Numbered from the stretch's first letter, positions 37,001 to 49,484 are shown. The stretch is 64,000 bases of DNA from Membranipora membranacea (GCA_914767715.1 OU612070.1:28136025-28200024); one strand, 5' to 3'. Notes: a model not told the origin generated them from the letters alone. A program made the numbers and translations.

Positions 37001-37570
37001 AACAAAGTGGCCGTGTGACAAAGACAGTAGAATATCCCAATTATTCTGGTATCCCCCAAGGCCCTATACAGTACATACGCAGCGCTCATATTTTGACCAA
37101 TGGAGCTTCCGTACTCTAAAGGAAATTTAGGCCACTTTTCGTATCTCCAACCGGATTTCCCCTGAGAATCATGTCATTACTCTAAACACCTTAGTGAGAT
37201 CCATAGACTTAATAGTAATTATCAAGTCTGTGGTAAGAACTCATTAATCTCTGTGAAATGATGATTTGTCATGACACTGCCTGGAAGCTTTATGGATTCC
37301 TTCCACTGATTTGAGTGTTTACACTTCGGGATGGCCTTCGATTGCTGCCCTTATTTTGATGTCTGTGCTTGTTAGTTTTGCCACAAGATTCAAAGTTAGC
37401 TCACTTTACAACAACGAAAAATGTTCGCTTCAAAACAAATTATACGCTGGAAGCTGTAGGCTGAATTCTATTTACATATTATACCTTTCATGTTGTCTGA
37501 ATATACATCTATTTACATCCATTCACATTTTCCAATTGTAGATCTAACATTCTGAGAAGTTGAGCTAAAA
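34030..37570. other. gene-poor intergenic region
   Basis: Three and a half kilobases of AT-rich DNA before the receptor gene. Short motifs such as CCATAGACTTAATA (37202) and TATTAAGTCTATGG (34945) recur in opposite orientation and may be ends of small decayed elements. No coding exon was accepted. The receptor promoter and any 5' UTR exon should lie in the right-hand part. Confidence 0.4.
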
Positions 37571-39169
37571 ATGTATAATGTGACGCATGGACTCCCACCC
37601 TTATTAGTATTTGGGGAGAAGTACCCATCTGTTCACGGCTATCTATCCCTTGTTGTGTGCCTGATAGGAGTGCCTCTCAATGTCTCATTCATCTATATAC
37701 TATCAAAGAGAGAAATGGTCACAGCTGTCAATCGTCTCTTACAGGCTATAGGTATGTCATGTATAAACTACTTGACTTGCCAAGCAGCATCGCTGTATGA
37801 TGGACACTAGACACACCAGATATGTGACTTAACTGACAATGTTCAAATTTTGCATTGTATTGGCACAATATTGACACCAGAAGAGTAAAGGGGACACAAC
37901 TTTGTGCCTGCAGCTATTGATCCGACATATTACATATATGGACTATATTTTTATGGAAAAATCAAAACCACACAATGTCACAACTTGATCTGATGCCTTA
38001 GAACGTAGTTTGTTATCATGAAGTTATAGAACTCACTGCCTCCCTGCCTCTCTATTGCTTTATATGTATGACATTATACTTACTTGTTCCTCCGATTTCT
38101 TTGTGTACCGAAGGTAATGGTATGAGACCAGAATAAATAGTGTTACCGCTACCGTTATAATCGATTTAAATGCTTTATCCATATGCAGCAATATAGTTGT
38201 CTGTCCATGCATTTAAAGAACACAACTCCGAAGTTTCTTCTCTTTTTTTCAGCTGTAGCAGATCTAATCACAATGTTGGCCTACATACCATACACTCTCC
38301 AGTTTTTCATCATCTACGGATCGGATCCAAACGAGCAGCGTAATAGCTTTCCTGCAGCCTGCTATCTGACAGCTCATACAATAGTTACAGTGATAGCTCA
38401 CACCACCAGCATATGGCTTACCATATGTGTAGCTATATTCCGTTATCTATGTGTGGGGTCTACGAGTCATCATTCTTACTGCACAATGAGAAGAGTTAAA
38501 ATCGCTATCGTGGCTGTAGTTGTGGGAAGCATCATAATCCATATTCCATATATAGCATCATATAATATACAACAACTTGTAAATTCAACTGATAGATATG
38601 ACAACATGACCATGTATTACCTCACAACGGATATAGAAAAAAATGGTGATCTAAAAATGGTGAAGTTTGTTAGTATGGCTGTCTTTGTCAAGCTGGGACC
38701 ATGTGTGATCCTGACAGTTATGTCAGCACTACTCATCAGGACAATATTAAAGGTAGCTAAGAAGTATGAACAACTCCACCAGGCATCAGGAAATAATAAT
38801 GTCTACAAACCGTCAGCTTCGTCTAATGCTGAAAGGCAGCGACATAAGCAGACCAGAAAGACTACTGAACTTATCATAGCTGTTCTGGTCTTCTTCATCA
38901 TCGCTGAAACACCACAAGGAATACTCTTTCTGTTGACGGGTCTTTCAAAACACTTTTTTGTGGATGTTTACCATCCGTTAGGAAATTTACTGGATTTAGT
39001 GACTATTGTCAGCTGTTGTATCAACTTCACTCTATATTGTGTTATGAGCTCTAAATTCAAAGCTCAGTTTGCTTTATTTTTGCGGAGACTCTTTTGCTGT
39101 AGAAAAACAGCAGACAGGAGAGAGCTTCCTCAGAGCAATGGGTTAACTTCAGCTGAGGACAGGCTTTAG
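37571..39169 (+). CDS. rhodopsin-family neuropeptide receptor (DMSR / sex-peptide-receptor type)
   Basis: Two exons, 37571-37751 and 38253-39169, with donor ATAG|GTATGT and acceptor TTTTTTTCAG. The phase-1 junction restores AVADL at the start of TM2. Length 365 residues. The N-terminus is short with an N-glycosylation site (NVT). TM1 carries GVPLNV, TM2 AVADLITMLAYIPY, TM3 starts at CYLTAH and ends IFRY in place of DRY. TM6 has AETPQGIL and TM7 NFTLYCVMSSKF (NPxxY variant). WRY/FRY, E-x-P-Q-G-I and NF-x-L-Y-C are typical of the myosuppressin / FMRFamide-like DMSR and sex-peptide receptor group, G-protein-coupled receptors for amidated neuropeptides at the plasma membrane. The second loop has two N-glycosylation sites but no visible Cys for the usual disulfide. 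The tail has a Cys cluster (FCC) for palmitoylation. AATAAA lies at 39283. The ligand is not predictable. Confidence 0.85.
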
Positions 39170-39700
39170 GGTAGTTATTGCAAAGTTCGGTGTGATAAAA
39201 GATTGTAAACAAAGGTGATAATCACTCTGTCCACCAGCTTTTATAGGACAAACATGTCTGGATTTTGTCATTTCCAATATGTAATAAAAATAAAATAAAA
39301 TAGGAGCAAAAATTCAGGCTATAGCTATAATAACAAGGTGCCATCAACTGGAGCTCATAGGATCTAGAATATTACAGAAAGAAGAAATCTTTCCTTAATA
39401 AAAGTTCTAATCCTGGTAATAACAAAATAATTCAACCCACATTACCACAAAAGCCTGTTATTTTACCATCACCAACAACCAAAACATGTTATTTTAAACA
39501 CCTGGCATTCCGGGTGTTGCGGATCAAAATTAGAATTCTTCAAAATACAGTAATAGTAGTGGATTTTGATTATAGCATTGCTGACATAATTTCATTCAAA
39601 TTTCATTGACCAATTTATGTCAGATCATATGGTAAGTTACATATTTAATGGTTTGATGATCTTGATGGTAAAAGCCATTCAACAACTCCAGGTGGCTGCA
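39170..39700. other. convergent 3' region
   Basis: Lies between the receptor stop and the stop of the first Reeler gene. It holds AATAAA repeats at 39283-39300 for the receptor. No other feature seen. Confidence 0.5.
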
Positions 39701-41110
39701 TCAACATGATGAACATATATTTGATGTTTGGGGTACAGTAGCAGCTTGTGATGTGATGAGGCGACGGGCAATAGTTGTAGATAATTGTCTTGGTGTTGTT
39801 GGTGGCGCTGCAGTGGTGGTAGTGGTGGTTGTTGTGGTGGTGGTAGTTGTGGTTATTTCTGGAGTGGTTGTGGGTGGAGGGTTGGTAGGTGGTGGTTTTG
39901 ATACTCCAACTCTATATAAGTCGACTATGTTGCAATCAATCCAGTAGGTGTAGTAATTCTGTACCAGAGTCAATCTAAAAACAATATTAGTATAAGTTTT
40001 TAGGGCACTGTACATACAATATTTCTATTATTAATTATATGCTTGCCAAAAAAAAGTATCAAAAAAAGGTCTATCACTTGTTTTTAGTGTTTTCGAATAA
40101 TGACTGCCTGAATGTTTCTTTTATTACATCAATTTCAGAAATGACTAATTGTCAATTATTGTCAATTATTAGAATAAGCGCCCTGTGCTGTGAACTGGTG
40201 AAACTTTCGCCTTGGCCAAAGCTATAGCACAATAAAACTGAACCAGACATACTTTTATATATAAGCAGCCACACAAAGGTCTGATGGTTAGTTACAAGGG
40301 TTGCAGAGAACCGCAAAAAAATTCAGTTTCTCACCATGTTCATTTTTCTGAATTGGTTCCATAAATTGGGGAAAAGTTGGCCTGTTCAAATGTCAAACTT
40401 ACCTTAGTTGAACAGAATCCTGACCGAAATCCGAAGGCGCTTGCCACTGAAAGTACACTTCTTCTTTAGGAGATCGAGTGTCGTGGGTAAGTGAAGAGCC
40501 ACCGCATGTGGTTTTCAGTGATGGGTTCTGTGGCCAGCTGGCAGCACCTGTTTGAGATGTTACCCTCATCGTACCTACTGGCTGCAGCGTGTTCTTATCG
40601 TAGGCACTGATGAGAAGTCCTCTGAATGTGCTGCCTCCATAGCCAGACCTCGGATAGATACCCACTAATAAAGGTATTAAAAAACCTGATGCTATTACTT
40701 CAAAGTTCTCTGAAGAGTTTCACAGTCATAAGTCAGGTTAACTGAACTTGAATTGAAGACTAACCTTTTATTATGAATTGCAAGCAATAATATTTGCTTG
40801 TGCCCCATCAAGTTTCATTAACCAAGCTTACAAATCAGTTGGAAAGTGACCAACACAACTTTTTATTAATCTCAGAGGTTCACAAATATTATACTTTTCG
40901 CATTGAAAACAATAAGACTGTATACATACTGAAGGTATATTCTCCAGGATTCCATGATAGTCCGGCGACCTCAAAAGGGCAGGTGTCTGTCTGAACATTG
41001 GCACCATGATGACCAGGCGTTCTTGTGGAGCAAGCTGTGCTTGGTGCTCCTGAACTAAAGGCAGAGCATGAGGCAAACAAAGCACAGACAAAGATTGCTA
41101 GTGTATTCAT
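39701..41110 (-). CDS. secreted Reeler-domain protein with poly-Thr tail (Reeler 1)
   Basis: Exons 41110-40930, 40664-40403 and 39974-39701 (phases 1 and 2), 238 residues. A signal peptide occupies residues 1-17 (MNTLAIFVCALFASCSA), then the Reeler domain follows: [55 protein letters not shown], a T-C-G-G-S-S-L-T-H block, EEVYFQWQAP and YWIDCN. These supply the four conserved cysteines. The tail is Pro/Thr-rich with a run of about 13 Thr, a likely O-glycosylated mucin-like stalk, and ends in CSSC. Reeler proteins include insect Hdd11/noduler defence proteins, so an extracellular immune or mucosal role is plausible but inferred. First of four tandem paralogues on one strand. It lacks the six-Cys C-terminus of genes 3 and 4. 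Confidence 0.88.
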
Positions 41111-42540
41111 GGCTGCTCGTGTTGTTTCTGCAGGTGATTTTTTTCTGGATTACACTCTACTGCCCTTCTTGCTCTAATGAATACCTTACTGAAAGGTGCG
41201 CCTATCATCTGGACTGACAGCCAGATATGGATAATGACACAGGTGGGCTGCGTGATGAGGTGGTATTGCAGTGTGATGAAATACAACCACTATTATTGAA
41301 ATTACTCAGCAATCTTCTTGTATCAATCATCTATCAAAATTTTATCAGGCAAAGTTTATTGTTTATATCTGCTTCCAAGTTAAAATATCATATACCTTCT
41401 TTTCACAGAAAGGAGTATTACAAGTATTCCTCTTCTAATGAAATAATCACCAACCAAGAAGTTTCTTTGTGAAGTTGTCTGCTTGTTTGACATGAGTTGA
41501 CAACTAAATAATCCCATGTTACTGAAACAGCGCTGCAGCCTTTCAGCATGCAAGAGGTAATTGACATGCGTTATGATTCAGTTATTGCCAACTGACGGTT
41601 TGGCATTTGTTTCACATGCATGAATTCACCTGCATGTAGCCATGTCGCTTGTCCTGATATAGATGATGGTAGTGATCTGCTGTTAAAACTTCAAACCAGT
41701 GTCGAGAAATGAGCAAAAACTGGCACAGGACACTCAGCTATATAAGCAGGTTTTCCCAAAAAGTCTTGTCTATGACTGATTTACATGTATAAAAATATTT
41801 TCTCTTTATTATTTGATTTTCAAATAGGAAGGAGCACTGATAAGACAACTGTATCTGTACATGGACGTCTCCCAACATGATTTTATTAGACACCGATGGG
41901 AAGTTAACTTTTCCAAAACTGCAACACTAAAACGCTTGATGACCAAAAACTTTTGGGCAGTTTAAAAAATCAATGAACAGATCTTTTTGAGGTGCAATTT
42001 TATTCTTATTTCGATCACATAAGATTAACACCCAGATAGCAGAGAAAAATGACACACCTGTTTTAGAACCATTCATTTATTATTTTGTCATTTCCCTGTC
42101 AGCCTAGTCAGTAATCTGTTTATCTATCTGTAATCTGCCTAGTCAGTAATCTGTTTATTCATAAGTCGACCCACCTTTCAAACACCCATAATCAGATCCA
42201 CCCAATTTGTGTAAGAAAACAATCATGAATCCCACGCTTAGAAGGAACAACAAAGAAAAAAAAATCATAGAATGTCATTTATATCCGATCAGCCATTCTG
42301 AAATTATTACCTTGATCGATAAAAGCATGCGTCTCAATTTGGTCAAATGTCAACCATACATGTCTTGTTGTTCTGCTGATAATACCTTCCGATGCGTGGT
42401 AAAAAAAAGTGGCTACACATATTGTGCTTATTGTCAAGAAATTTAGTTCAAGGTTAAAACAGATAATAATATCATAATTTATCAAATACTTGGCATACAT
42501 AATCTTTCGATTGTATGAGATGCTTATCACAGCTACAGAG
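41111..42540. other. intergenic spacer between Reeler genes 1 and 2
   Basis: AT-rich spacer holding the promoter of Reeler 1. A TATATAG on the minus strand near 41740 is a possible TATA box but lies some 600 bp from the ATG. At 42100-42165 the segment CCTAGTCAGTAATCTGTTTA is present twice in tandem. No coding exon. Confidence 0.45.
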
Positions 42541-44164
42541 TTAGGGGCAGGTGCAGTCTAGTGATTGCGTCTCAGTTGCCATTGCTCTGGTTGTAAAGGG
42601 TTGATGGACTGTGGTGGTCCTCCAGGCTGCAGTTGTCCAAAAGCGCCATGTTGTTTGAGTCACCCAATCTTGGATTGTGGGTGTTTTTGTCGTGAATCCC
42701 ATAGTTGGTAACAATGTGGTTGTTGGTGACCGTGTTGTTGTTGATGCCACTGTGGTTGTTGGTAGCATTGTTGTGGTTGTTGGTGACATTGTTGTTGTTT
42801 GAGGTGCAGATGTTGACCACAGTGCTGCGCCAGCAACACTGTATAGATCAAAGTTATTACAGTCAACCCAGTAGGTTGAGAAGTCAAGTAAAACAGTCAG
42901 TCTGAAAAAAGTAATATCCTTTATTACACAATTATAAAGCGAAAAAAATTGGATATTGATTGTTTAGGTAAACTCTTATGGAGAGATGAGATGTTAAAAA
43001 TTGTACAATTTTATATAATTTCACAGTATCCCTAGTTCCTACCCTTTGATTGTGTGGTGTTACAGATTTCTTTCAGTTTAATGACATAAAAAACGCTGGC
43101 TGCACAGCTCTTTTATATTTATAAAACCTTTGTGACTTCATTTTTTTCTTTTCATTCTTTTTTTGGGTAGTCTTAAAACATTCTCAATGAATGAGTATTA
43201 TCCACAATAAAGTTCATACATTTTGAACTATTATTATAATTATTGAAAATATCGAATTCAATTATTTCCGCAAACATTTGGAGCAAATAAAGATTGATGT
43301 TCAGGCCCTGTTTTTGGCATCAATCAAGCCTAGAAATCTTTATAAAAATATGAATTTGTGCATTTGAAATACAAAGATAATTTTCAATTCTAAACTAGAT
43401 TTTGACAATACTTGGTCATCTCCTACAATCAGTGATTATTTCGTCTGTTAATATGTATTACAGAACTAATTTGGCCATCCTTATTATTATGAGAAAGTAT
43501 AAGAAGAGAAGGTGCATTAAGACTGAACTCTTACCGAAGCTCGACTACGTCCTGAGTGAAGTCTGCAGGTGGCATCCACTGAAAGAACACTTCCTCTTTA
43601 GGTTCGTTGTTGTTATGAGTAAGAGAAGTATTACCACATGCGAGCCTGAGAGCAGGGTAAGCGGGACGACTAGCTTCACTTGTCTGAGCTGTCTGTCTCA
43701 TTATACCCACTGGATGTCCTGTAGTCTTATCAACAGCAGTTACTAAGAATCCTTTACAAACTGTACCCTCAAATCCCCTTCTAGGATATATCCCCACTAA
43801 AATCAGTAAAACGCTTGATTTATCAATGTTTAAACACAATAATCCGTCCAAGTATTGTTGTACCAGGTGTAAGAATTAGACCAAAAACATTTGTGGTTGT
43901 GCTCACTCACTGCTCAGGAATGATGATTAACAAACGACAAAATTGAACCAACTTTTCTTATCAGGAGTTTTATCGATACTTACTGATAGTAAAATTTCCC
44001 GGAGTCCAGAAAAGTCCTGCGACTTCAAAAGGGCATTGCGCAGTCTGCAGTGCAGCTCCATGACCTGGCGTTCTAGTAGAGCAGGTGCCATCAGGTGCGC
44101 CACTGGGAAATCCCTGACAGACTGCCAGTAATGTGCATATAACGCAAAGCAGAGACATGTTCAT
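42541..44164 (-). CDS. secreted Reeler-domain protein with Thr-rich tail (Reeler 2)
   Basis: Exons 44164-43984 (181 nt), 43796-43535 (262 nt) and 42901-42541 (361 nt), in the same phases as its neighbours, 267 residues. The signal peptide ends near residue 18. The Reeler domain has [76 protein letters not shown] and TYWVDCN. The tail has irregular PTTTT/SPTTT repeats with several Trp (TTWRFWTTAAWRT), unusual for a mucin stalk, and ends in LDCTCP. The final C-x-C matches the C-x-C of the six-Cys module in Reeler 3 and 4, so this may be a truncated form. One extra Cys (TVCKGF) occurs within the domain. Role as for the paralogues, inferred only. Confidence 0.88.
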
Positions 44165-46135
44165 CTTACCAGGTAGAGCAGTCCAAAAAGCTGCTGTCTT
44201 ATCCTGATAACCCCTGAATCTGCACTCCTGTTAAAATTTCAGTAATGATCACATACAGCAAATCAATTTTGTTTGCTTTTTTTGAGAAAGACTAGCCTGG
44301 GCATATTATTATCTATGAATTGATGATAGCTTTCAAAACATCATTAATTCATACCTGCTACACCATGTGTCTTCTACAGCTACGCAAAAGAGTTTGTTGT
44401 CGAAAATACAGAAGGAATGAATCAATGATCCATTTTCCTTGAATGTTTTTCCACCAACCCTCAAGTATCTATTACCAAAGACTGGCTCAAAATGAATAAG
44501 TTTGATGCTGTAAGAATGCTCCCAACCTCACTCTTTTCTATGTATTCACTCGCTTGCGATGAGATTCTAAAACATTTACAGACTGTGATTGACATCACTG
44601 ATAGCAGACTACATACAGAGTTATCTTCCCAGCGAGATTGAATGACTAAGTGATGTTTTTTAGATTTTTTGGCTGTATTACCATCTCATTATATCACACC
44701 ACATGTAGCTGTTATCTAGATTGTTATTGACATCGACGTTGTCACGCTGCCATGCAAATGCTAATAGGGAAATTGTCACTTTTCTATGCTTTTACAAGTC
44801 GTTTAAATCTGGTTACCCACGAAAACAGTTGTTCCCAAACCATCAGTACTATGGTGAGCTGTCTGACCTAAACACGAGAATACCCAGCAGTGACTCATTC
44901 TCAGACTGACTTTGCAGTCCAAGACCTGCGATAATCATGCGGTCTACCACCATGGAGACGGCCATGAGGCTTTAAAAGAACAAATTCATTATATAGACTT
45001 TGCGACCAGGCCATTCATTTATTTAGAGTAGCGAGTGAACGTTGTGAGTTTTTACTCACATGAGTTAAGATGTAGGTGTAAAAACTTGCTTCCATGTGCA
45101 GAAATAGTGTGTAGGAGGATGTTATGGCAAGATTTAATTGCAAATGGACATTTTCTGAGCACGAATTTATGCCTTTGTTTAGAGTTGTCCTCTCGCCATT
45201 TGGGTACTCTTGAGTCCATGTAGCAAAGGTGAAGAAGCTGAAATGGGCTTATCTTGAAAACCACTTTTAACAGGAGAAAATTCTTTTTGATTTAGAATAT
45301 GCACCATTAAAAACTCACAGGGGCATTGTTTGGAAAATAATTTAGGTATTTAGATAGTCATTTATATCAGTATCTGATATGCCTTTTTTGTTGACAAATT
45401 TCCTCTTATTTTCCTTAATTAATTTCATCACCGAAATTGAGATTAATCAGCTTTCAAGTCCCCAAATGATTTGAAAACCCTGTCCCTCTAGGTTTGCGAT
45501 GATGGTGATGCTAAATCAAACAGAGTTTTTATCCTTTTATAAGATCAAGATATCAGGATATCAAGATAGTCCATTTCAGTTCCTTTTTCCTATGTTGCCT
45601 TCCTATGCTGCTGGGGGAATGGCGAGAAGACAACTCCAAACACAGGCTTACATTCGAGCTCAGAAAACTGTCCATTAGCCTATGTGCACAGAAACATAAC
45701 TATTACAAGCCTTATTATGAAATTGTTGACGATTTGATGCTTATTCACTGTTTATTCACTGTTTATTCACTGCTGAAACTATTATACAGCGAATTTCTGC
45801 TTAAATTCATTTGTGATATATCAACCCATGTAAAAAAGTGTTCATATCAACAGCAATGGTTTAAATGTAGTCTTATTTTTATTCATTTATGTTCTTGGTA
45901 AAGATATATGTGTGCAAAAGTTTAATAGAGAAATATGGTATAACCTTATAATATAGTGTGACGTCAGAGTATAAAAGGATGAGATGCGAAAGAGTGAGCA
46001 ATAAGTTAGAAATAAAAAATAGTCGGTCAGGAAAAAAAACCTCGGTTGTAAGTTTATCACTTCCAACACTAGTTAACTTTCAAATATTGTAGACTACATG
46101 GCACATTGAGCAACCCTTTGTCATAAAGCAGACTT
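44165..46135. other. intergenic spacer between Reeler genes 2 and 3
   Basis: AT-rich spacer with the inverted repeat at 45140-45679 (listed separately) and a small tandem repeat TTCACTGTTTA, three copies at about 45747-45775. No coding exon accepted. Confidence 0.45.
45140..45679. repeat. ~120 bp inverted repeat pair
   Basis: The reverse complement of 45140-45258 aligns with 45559-45679. Both contain CCATTTCAG, then AATGGCGAGA(A/G)GACAACTC, and end in (A)TGTCCATT. Divergence is moderate (roughly one base in six by eye). The spacing of 300 bp suggests a small old foldback element of 540 bp. Apparent similar peptides in the two arms are by-products. Confidence 0.65.
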
Positions 46136-48499
46136 TTAGACCTCTGCACAGTAAGTGGTGAAGGCACATGAGCATACTCGTGGGTCAAACTTGGTTGATC
46201 CAGCGCATTTAACTGTGGCTCCTCGTGCGCCTGATGCTGTAGACATTATGAATTCTCTGCAGGAAGTGCTAGGCACAATCTTGAAGAAGTTTCCTGCCTC
46301 CATACACTCTGTGGGGTTCATCATTTTGTGTTTGAGAGGTACTTTGTTAGCGTAGTCGAGATAGCTATCTTGAACAGCGTTTGATGGAGCTGGATATGTG
46401 TTTGAACTTTGAGTTGGTTGTGCTGGGACAGAAACTGGGGCTGGTGCTGGCTGTGGGACGTAAACTGGAGCTGGTGCTGGGGCAAAAACTGGAGCTGGTG
46501 CTGGGGCAAAAACTGGAGCTGGTGCTGGGGCGAAAACTGGAGCCGGTGCTGGGGCAAAAACTGGAGCCGGTGCTGGGGCGAAAACTGGAGCTGGTGCTGG
46601 GGCAAAAACTGGAGCTGGCGCTGGGGCGAAAACTGGAGCTGGCGCTGGAGCAAAAACTGGAGCTGGTGCTGGGGCGAAAACTGGAGCTGGTGCTGGGGCA
46701 AAAACTGGAGCTGGCGCTGGTTGTGGGACAAAAGCTGTTGTTGGTGCTCTTGTTGTTGGTTGGACAAAAGCTGTTGTTGGAGCTCTTGTGGTTGGTTGGA
46801 CAAAAGCTGTTGTTGGTGCTCTTGTTGTTGGTTGGACAAAAGCTGTTGTTGGTGCTCTTGTTGTTGGTTGGACAAAAGCTGTTGTTGGTGCTCTTGTTGT
46901 TGGTTGGACAAAAGCTGTTGTTGGTGCTCTTGTGGTTGGTTGGACAAAAGCTGTTGTTGGTGCTCTTGTGGTTGGTTGGACAAAAGCTGTTGTTGGTGCT
47001 CTTGTTGTTGGTTGGACAAAAGCTGTTGTTGGTGCTCTTGTAGTTGGGGCTGGTGTTGGTGCTTGTGTTGGTGCAGCTGTTGGCGCTACTGTTGATGCTG
47101 TTGTTGTGCTGGATGATATAAATTCACCTTTTTTGGGTAAATCTGTTGGATTACAGTCCACCCAGTAAGTTCCAAAGTCTTGCACAACAGTTAATCTAAA
47201 AAGATAGAAATATTTGTTGTTCTCAGTTCCATATGTCAAGTAAAAGATTTGCAGTTTTTGCACTGATGAAAATCTGCTGTTCTATTGCTGCTGGCAATAT
47301 CTAAGACTGCATAATTTTATTTTAACATCAGTTTCAGTAATTTTGATGTCTAGAGATGTTTGATCCCTATTATTCCTCAGTTTTGATTCATCAGGCATGG
47401 TGAGGGTGAGGAGACCGTCAAGATGTATTGCAGTAGCCAAAGTGGGAGTAGTCCTCCATATATGTAGAGAGGACAACTCTTAAGTTGAGCTCCATTTTGA
47501 ATAGGGAATGTGATGTGTGACTCTACACAATATTAAAAAATGTGTTAAAATTAAACAGAATAAATATTTAAATATTTTCAAGTTTCTGTATTTCAAAAGT
47601 CCGCAACCAACTTTTGTCCGCTAGCTATACAGTAGAAAATATGACTTTGTTGTACGTTCTTTATATCAACATACCTGAGCTCAACTGAGCTTTGAGTGAA
47701 GGTAGCAGGTGCCATCCATTCAAAGTACAGCTCACTTTGGTCAAGTCTGGAGTTGTGTGTGAAGGAGCTGCTGTCACAAGCCAGTTTGATGTCTGGATTG
47801 CTTGGCTTACTTGTAGCCATAGTGCTAGCAGTTTGCCTCATGGTACCTACGGGGGCGCCAGTAGTCTTATCATAGGCAGAAACAAGCAGTCCTCTGAAAG
47901 TCGCGGTTTGAAATCCTTCCTTTGGATAAACACCCACTGGAAAACAAAAAATCAGATGAAACTAATTTGATATTCCTTAAAGAATTGAACTGAATTTTGT
48001 TCATAAAGCAACAAAACATATCGCACACAATGTAATTTTACTGAAGACAATCAAGTCTAAGTCCTAAGACACAATTTTGTTCGAAAAATAATAAATGTAG
48101 AAAACAGGATAATGATCTGACCGGACATCAGCCAATATTCATTAGTCTTATAGTTTTGGTTAATTGAATTACTGAAACTCAAATATGTGCTGCAGGATTT
48201 TGTACTATCTCGTCTTCAGATTTTTCTACTTAAGAGCGCCTATAATCACGTATTAAACTTCCCAAACAGCTAAATTGCCAGTAAGAATATATCTCTGTGT
48301 AGATAATTTGTTGATGATACATACGTGTTGTGTATTCTCCTGGAGTCCAGAAGAGTCCAGCTACTTCAAAGGGACAGAAGGAAGTCTGTACAGGAGCGCC
48401 ATGACCGGGTAGTCTTGTGCTGCAGGTTGTATCGGGAGCCCCTGAGGGATATCCCATACAAGCCGCTACAAGCGTAGCAGCTATGATAAATGTATTCAT
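46136..48499 (-). CDS. secreted Reeler-domain protein with two-zone repeat tail and six-Cys C-terminus (Reeler 3)
   Basis: Exons 48499-48325 (175 nt), 47936-47675 (262 nt) and 47195-46136 (1,060 nt), 498 residues. The signal peptide ends near residue 16, and the Reeler domain (residues ~17-165) keeps all four cysteines ([39 protein letters not shown]). The tail has nine exact or near-exact copies of [12 protein letters not shown] (residues ~197-304), a likely O-glycosylated zone. Ten copies of VFAPAPAP (~305-390) then form a stiff Pro/Ala rod. The last ~55 residues have C-x14-C-x17-C-x10-C-x-C-x5-C, reminiscent of a peritrophin-type chitin-binding fold but not a clean match. The module suggests a secreted adhesive or pattern-binding mucin. 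The largest of the cluster. Confidence 0.88.
46450..47040 (-). repeat. coding minisatellites: 24 bp (x10) and 36 bp (x9) units
   Basis: Within exon 3 of Reeler 3, a 36 bp unit (12 residues, [12 protein letters not shown]) occurs nine times at exact 36 bp spacing between about 46727 and 47040. A 24 bp unit (8 residues, VFAPAPAP) occurs ten times between about 46470 and 46720. Copies are nearly identical, so copy number is expected to vary between alleles. Confidence 0.9.
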
Positions 48500-49480
48500 G
48501 ATGACTTGGTGAGCTGTCTAGTCCTTGTGAGTTCTGTTCTGTTTATCCTTACTCTGCCTCTGAAACGACAACTGATGAGAAACTCTCAAGACAGAGCTAA
48601 TATATCAGCTGGAGAAGATAGCCTTAGATCCACACATCTCATGAGCGGGAACAATGTCCACCCCATATCGCGGTAACCCTGATTACAACTTCGTCTCCAT
48701 AGTAACATTTTGATTCCCAGTTGGTCGCATCATCCGTTACCATCAGATCGCTATCGTCATGGTTTCTTTCATGCATGTCAGTCTGACACAAGCTAAGTGG
48801 TAACAAATCATCTTATTTTGTTTATGGCGTTGGTTCGTGATTAGCTCCTCAGTTTTATCTACCACTTAGGTTGGCCATCACCCTCATGGTTTATCAAAAC
48901 CAAGAAAATTACAAGTATCATTTAACCTAAATATATTTAACGCAAAACTAGAAATATCAGTGACCTAACGCAAAACTTGCAACACTTCAAAACTTTCATC
49001 TACGTTTGATGATTTGTCAGATTTTTTTCTTTTCTGTCTTTAATGGTTACGAGATCGAGATAACATCCAGTATGCATGGCATACATGACATCTTGTCACA
49101 CATGAAATACAGAGAGGTCCATGCATATAATCTTGGAGAAAACGGGAGGCCTGAGATACAGGTTGCAAACCATATGACTTGTTCCATCATTTGTAAATTC
49201 AAACTGCAGAGCCATTTGACTCCGAAATGTCTGTCTTAGAGCAGAAAAGATGCAATGTTACATGTTTTAACCACAATCCTACCAAAGTGATCATCAAAAC
49301 ATAACGAAAAGCTTAATATAATTTAAGATACAGCTTAGTGTAGTGTAGTGGTGGATTTTGAGTTAAGATTGAGTCTAAATAAGTCCAGGCCATAGAAAAA
49401 AGGAGGGCTACTCACGCCCTAGTTTCATTGTATTAACCATAGACAAAACGCATGTGTAATTAGGGGAGAAAGACATAGCT
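48500..49480. other. promoter side of Reeler 3 and intergenic DNA
   Basis: No coding exon. Contains the 5' flank of Reeler 3 and AT-rich DNA up to the 5' break of the LINE at about 49485. Confidence 0.45.
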
Positions 49481-49484
49481 ACCC

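Noticed and set aside
39753-39947. Plus-strand ORF with poly-Val run
   Set aside because: Antisense of the poly-Thr tail of Reeler 1.
45052-45901. Two similar ORFs (WREDNSK...) on opposite strands suggesting a gene family
   Set aside because: They are the two arms of one inverted repeat. Similarity is not supported by codon-level constraint or splice sites.
46450-47040. Regularly spaced repeats that could suggest a CRISPR array
   Set aside because: Units are contiguous with no unique spacers, they are coding, and the genome is eukaryotic.
46381-47168. Plus-strand ORFs rich in Leu, Cys or Val over the Reeler 3 tail
   Set aside because: Antisense and alternate-frame shadows of the 24 bp and 36 bp coding minisatellites.
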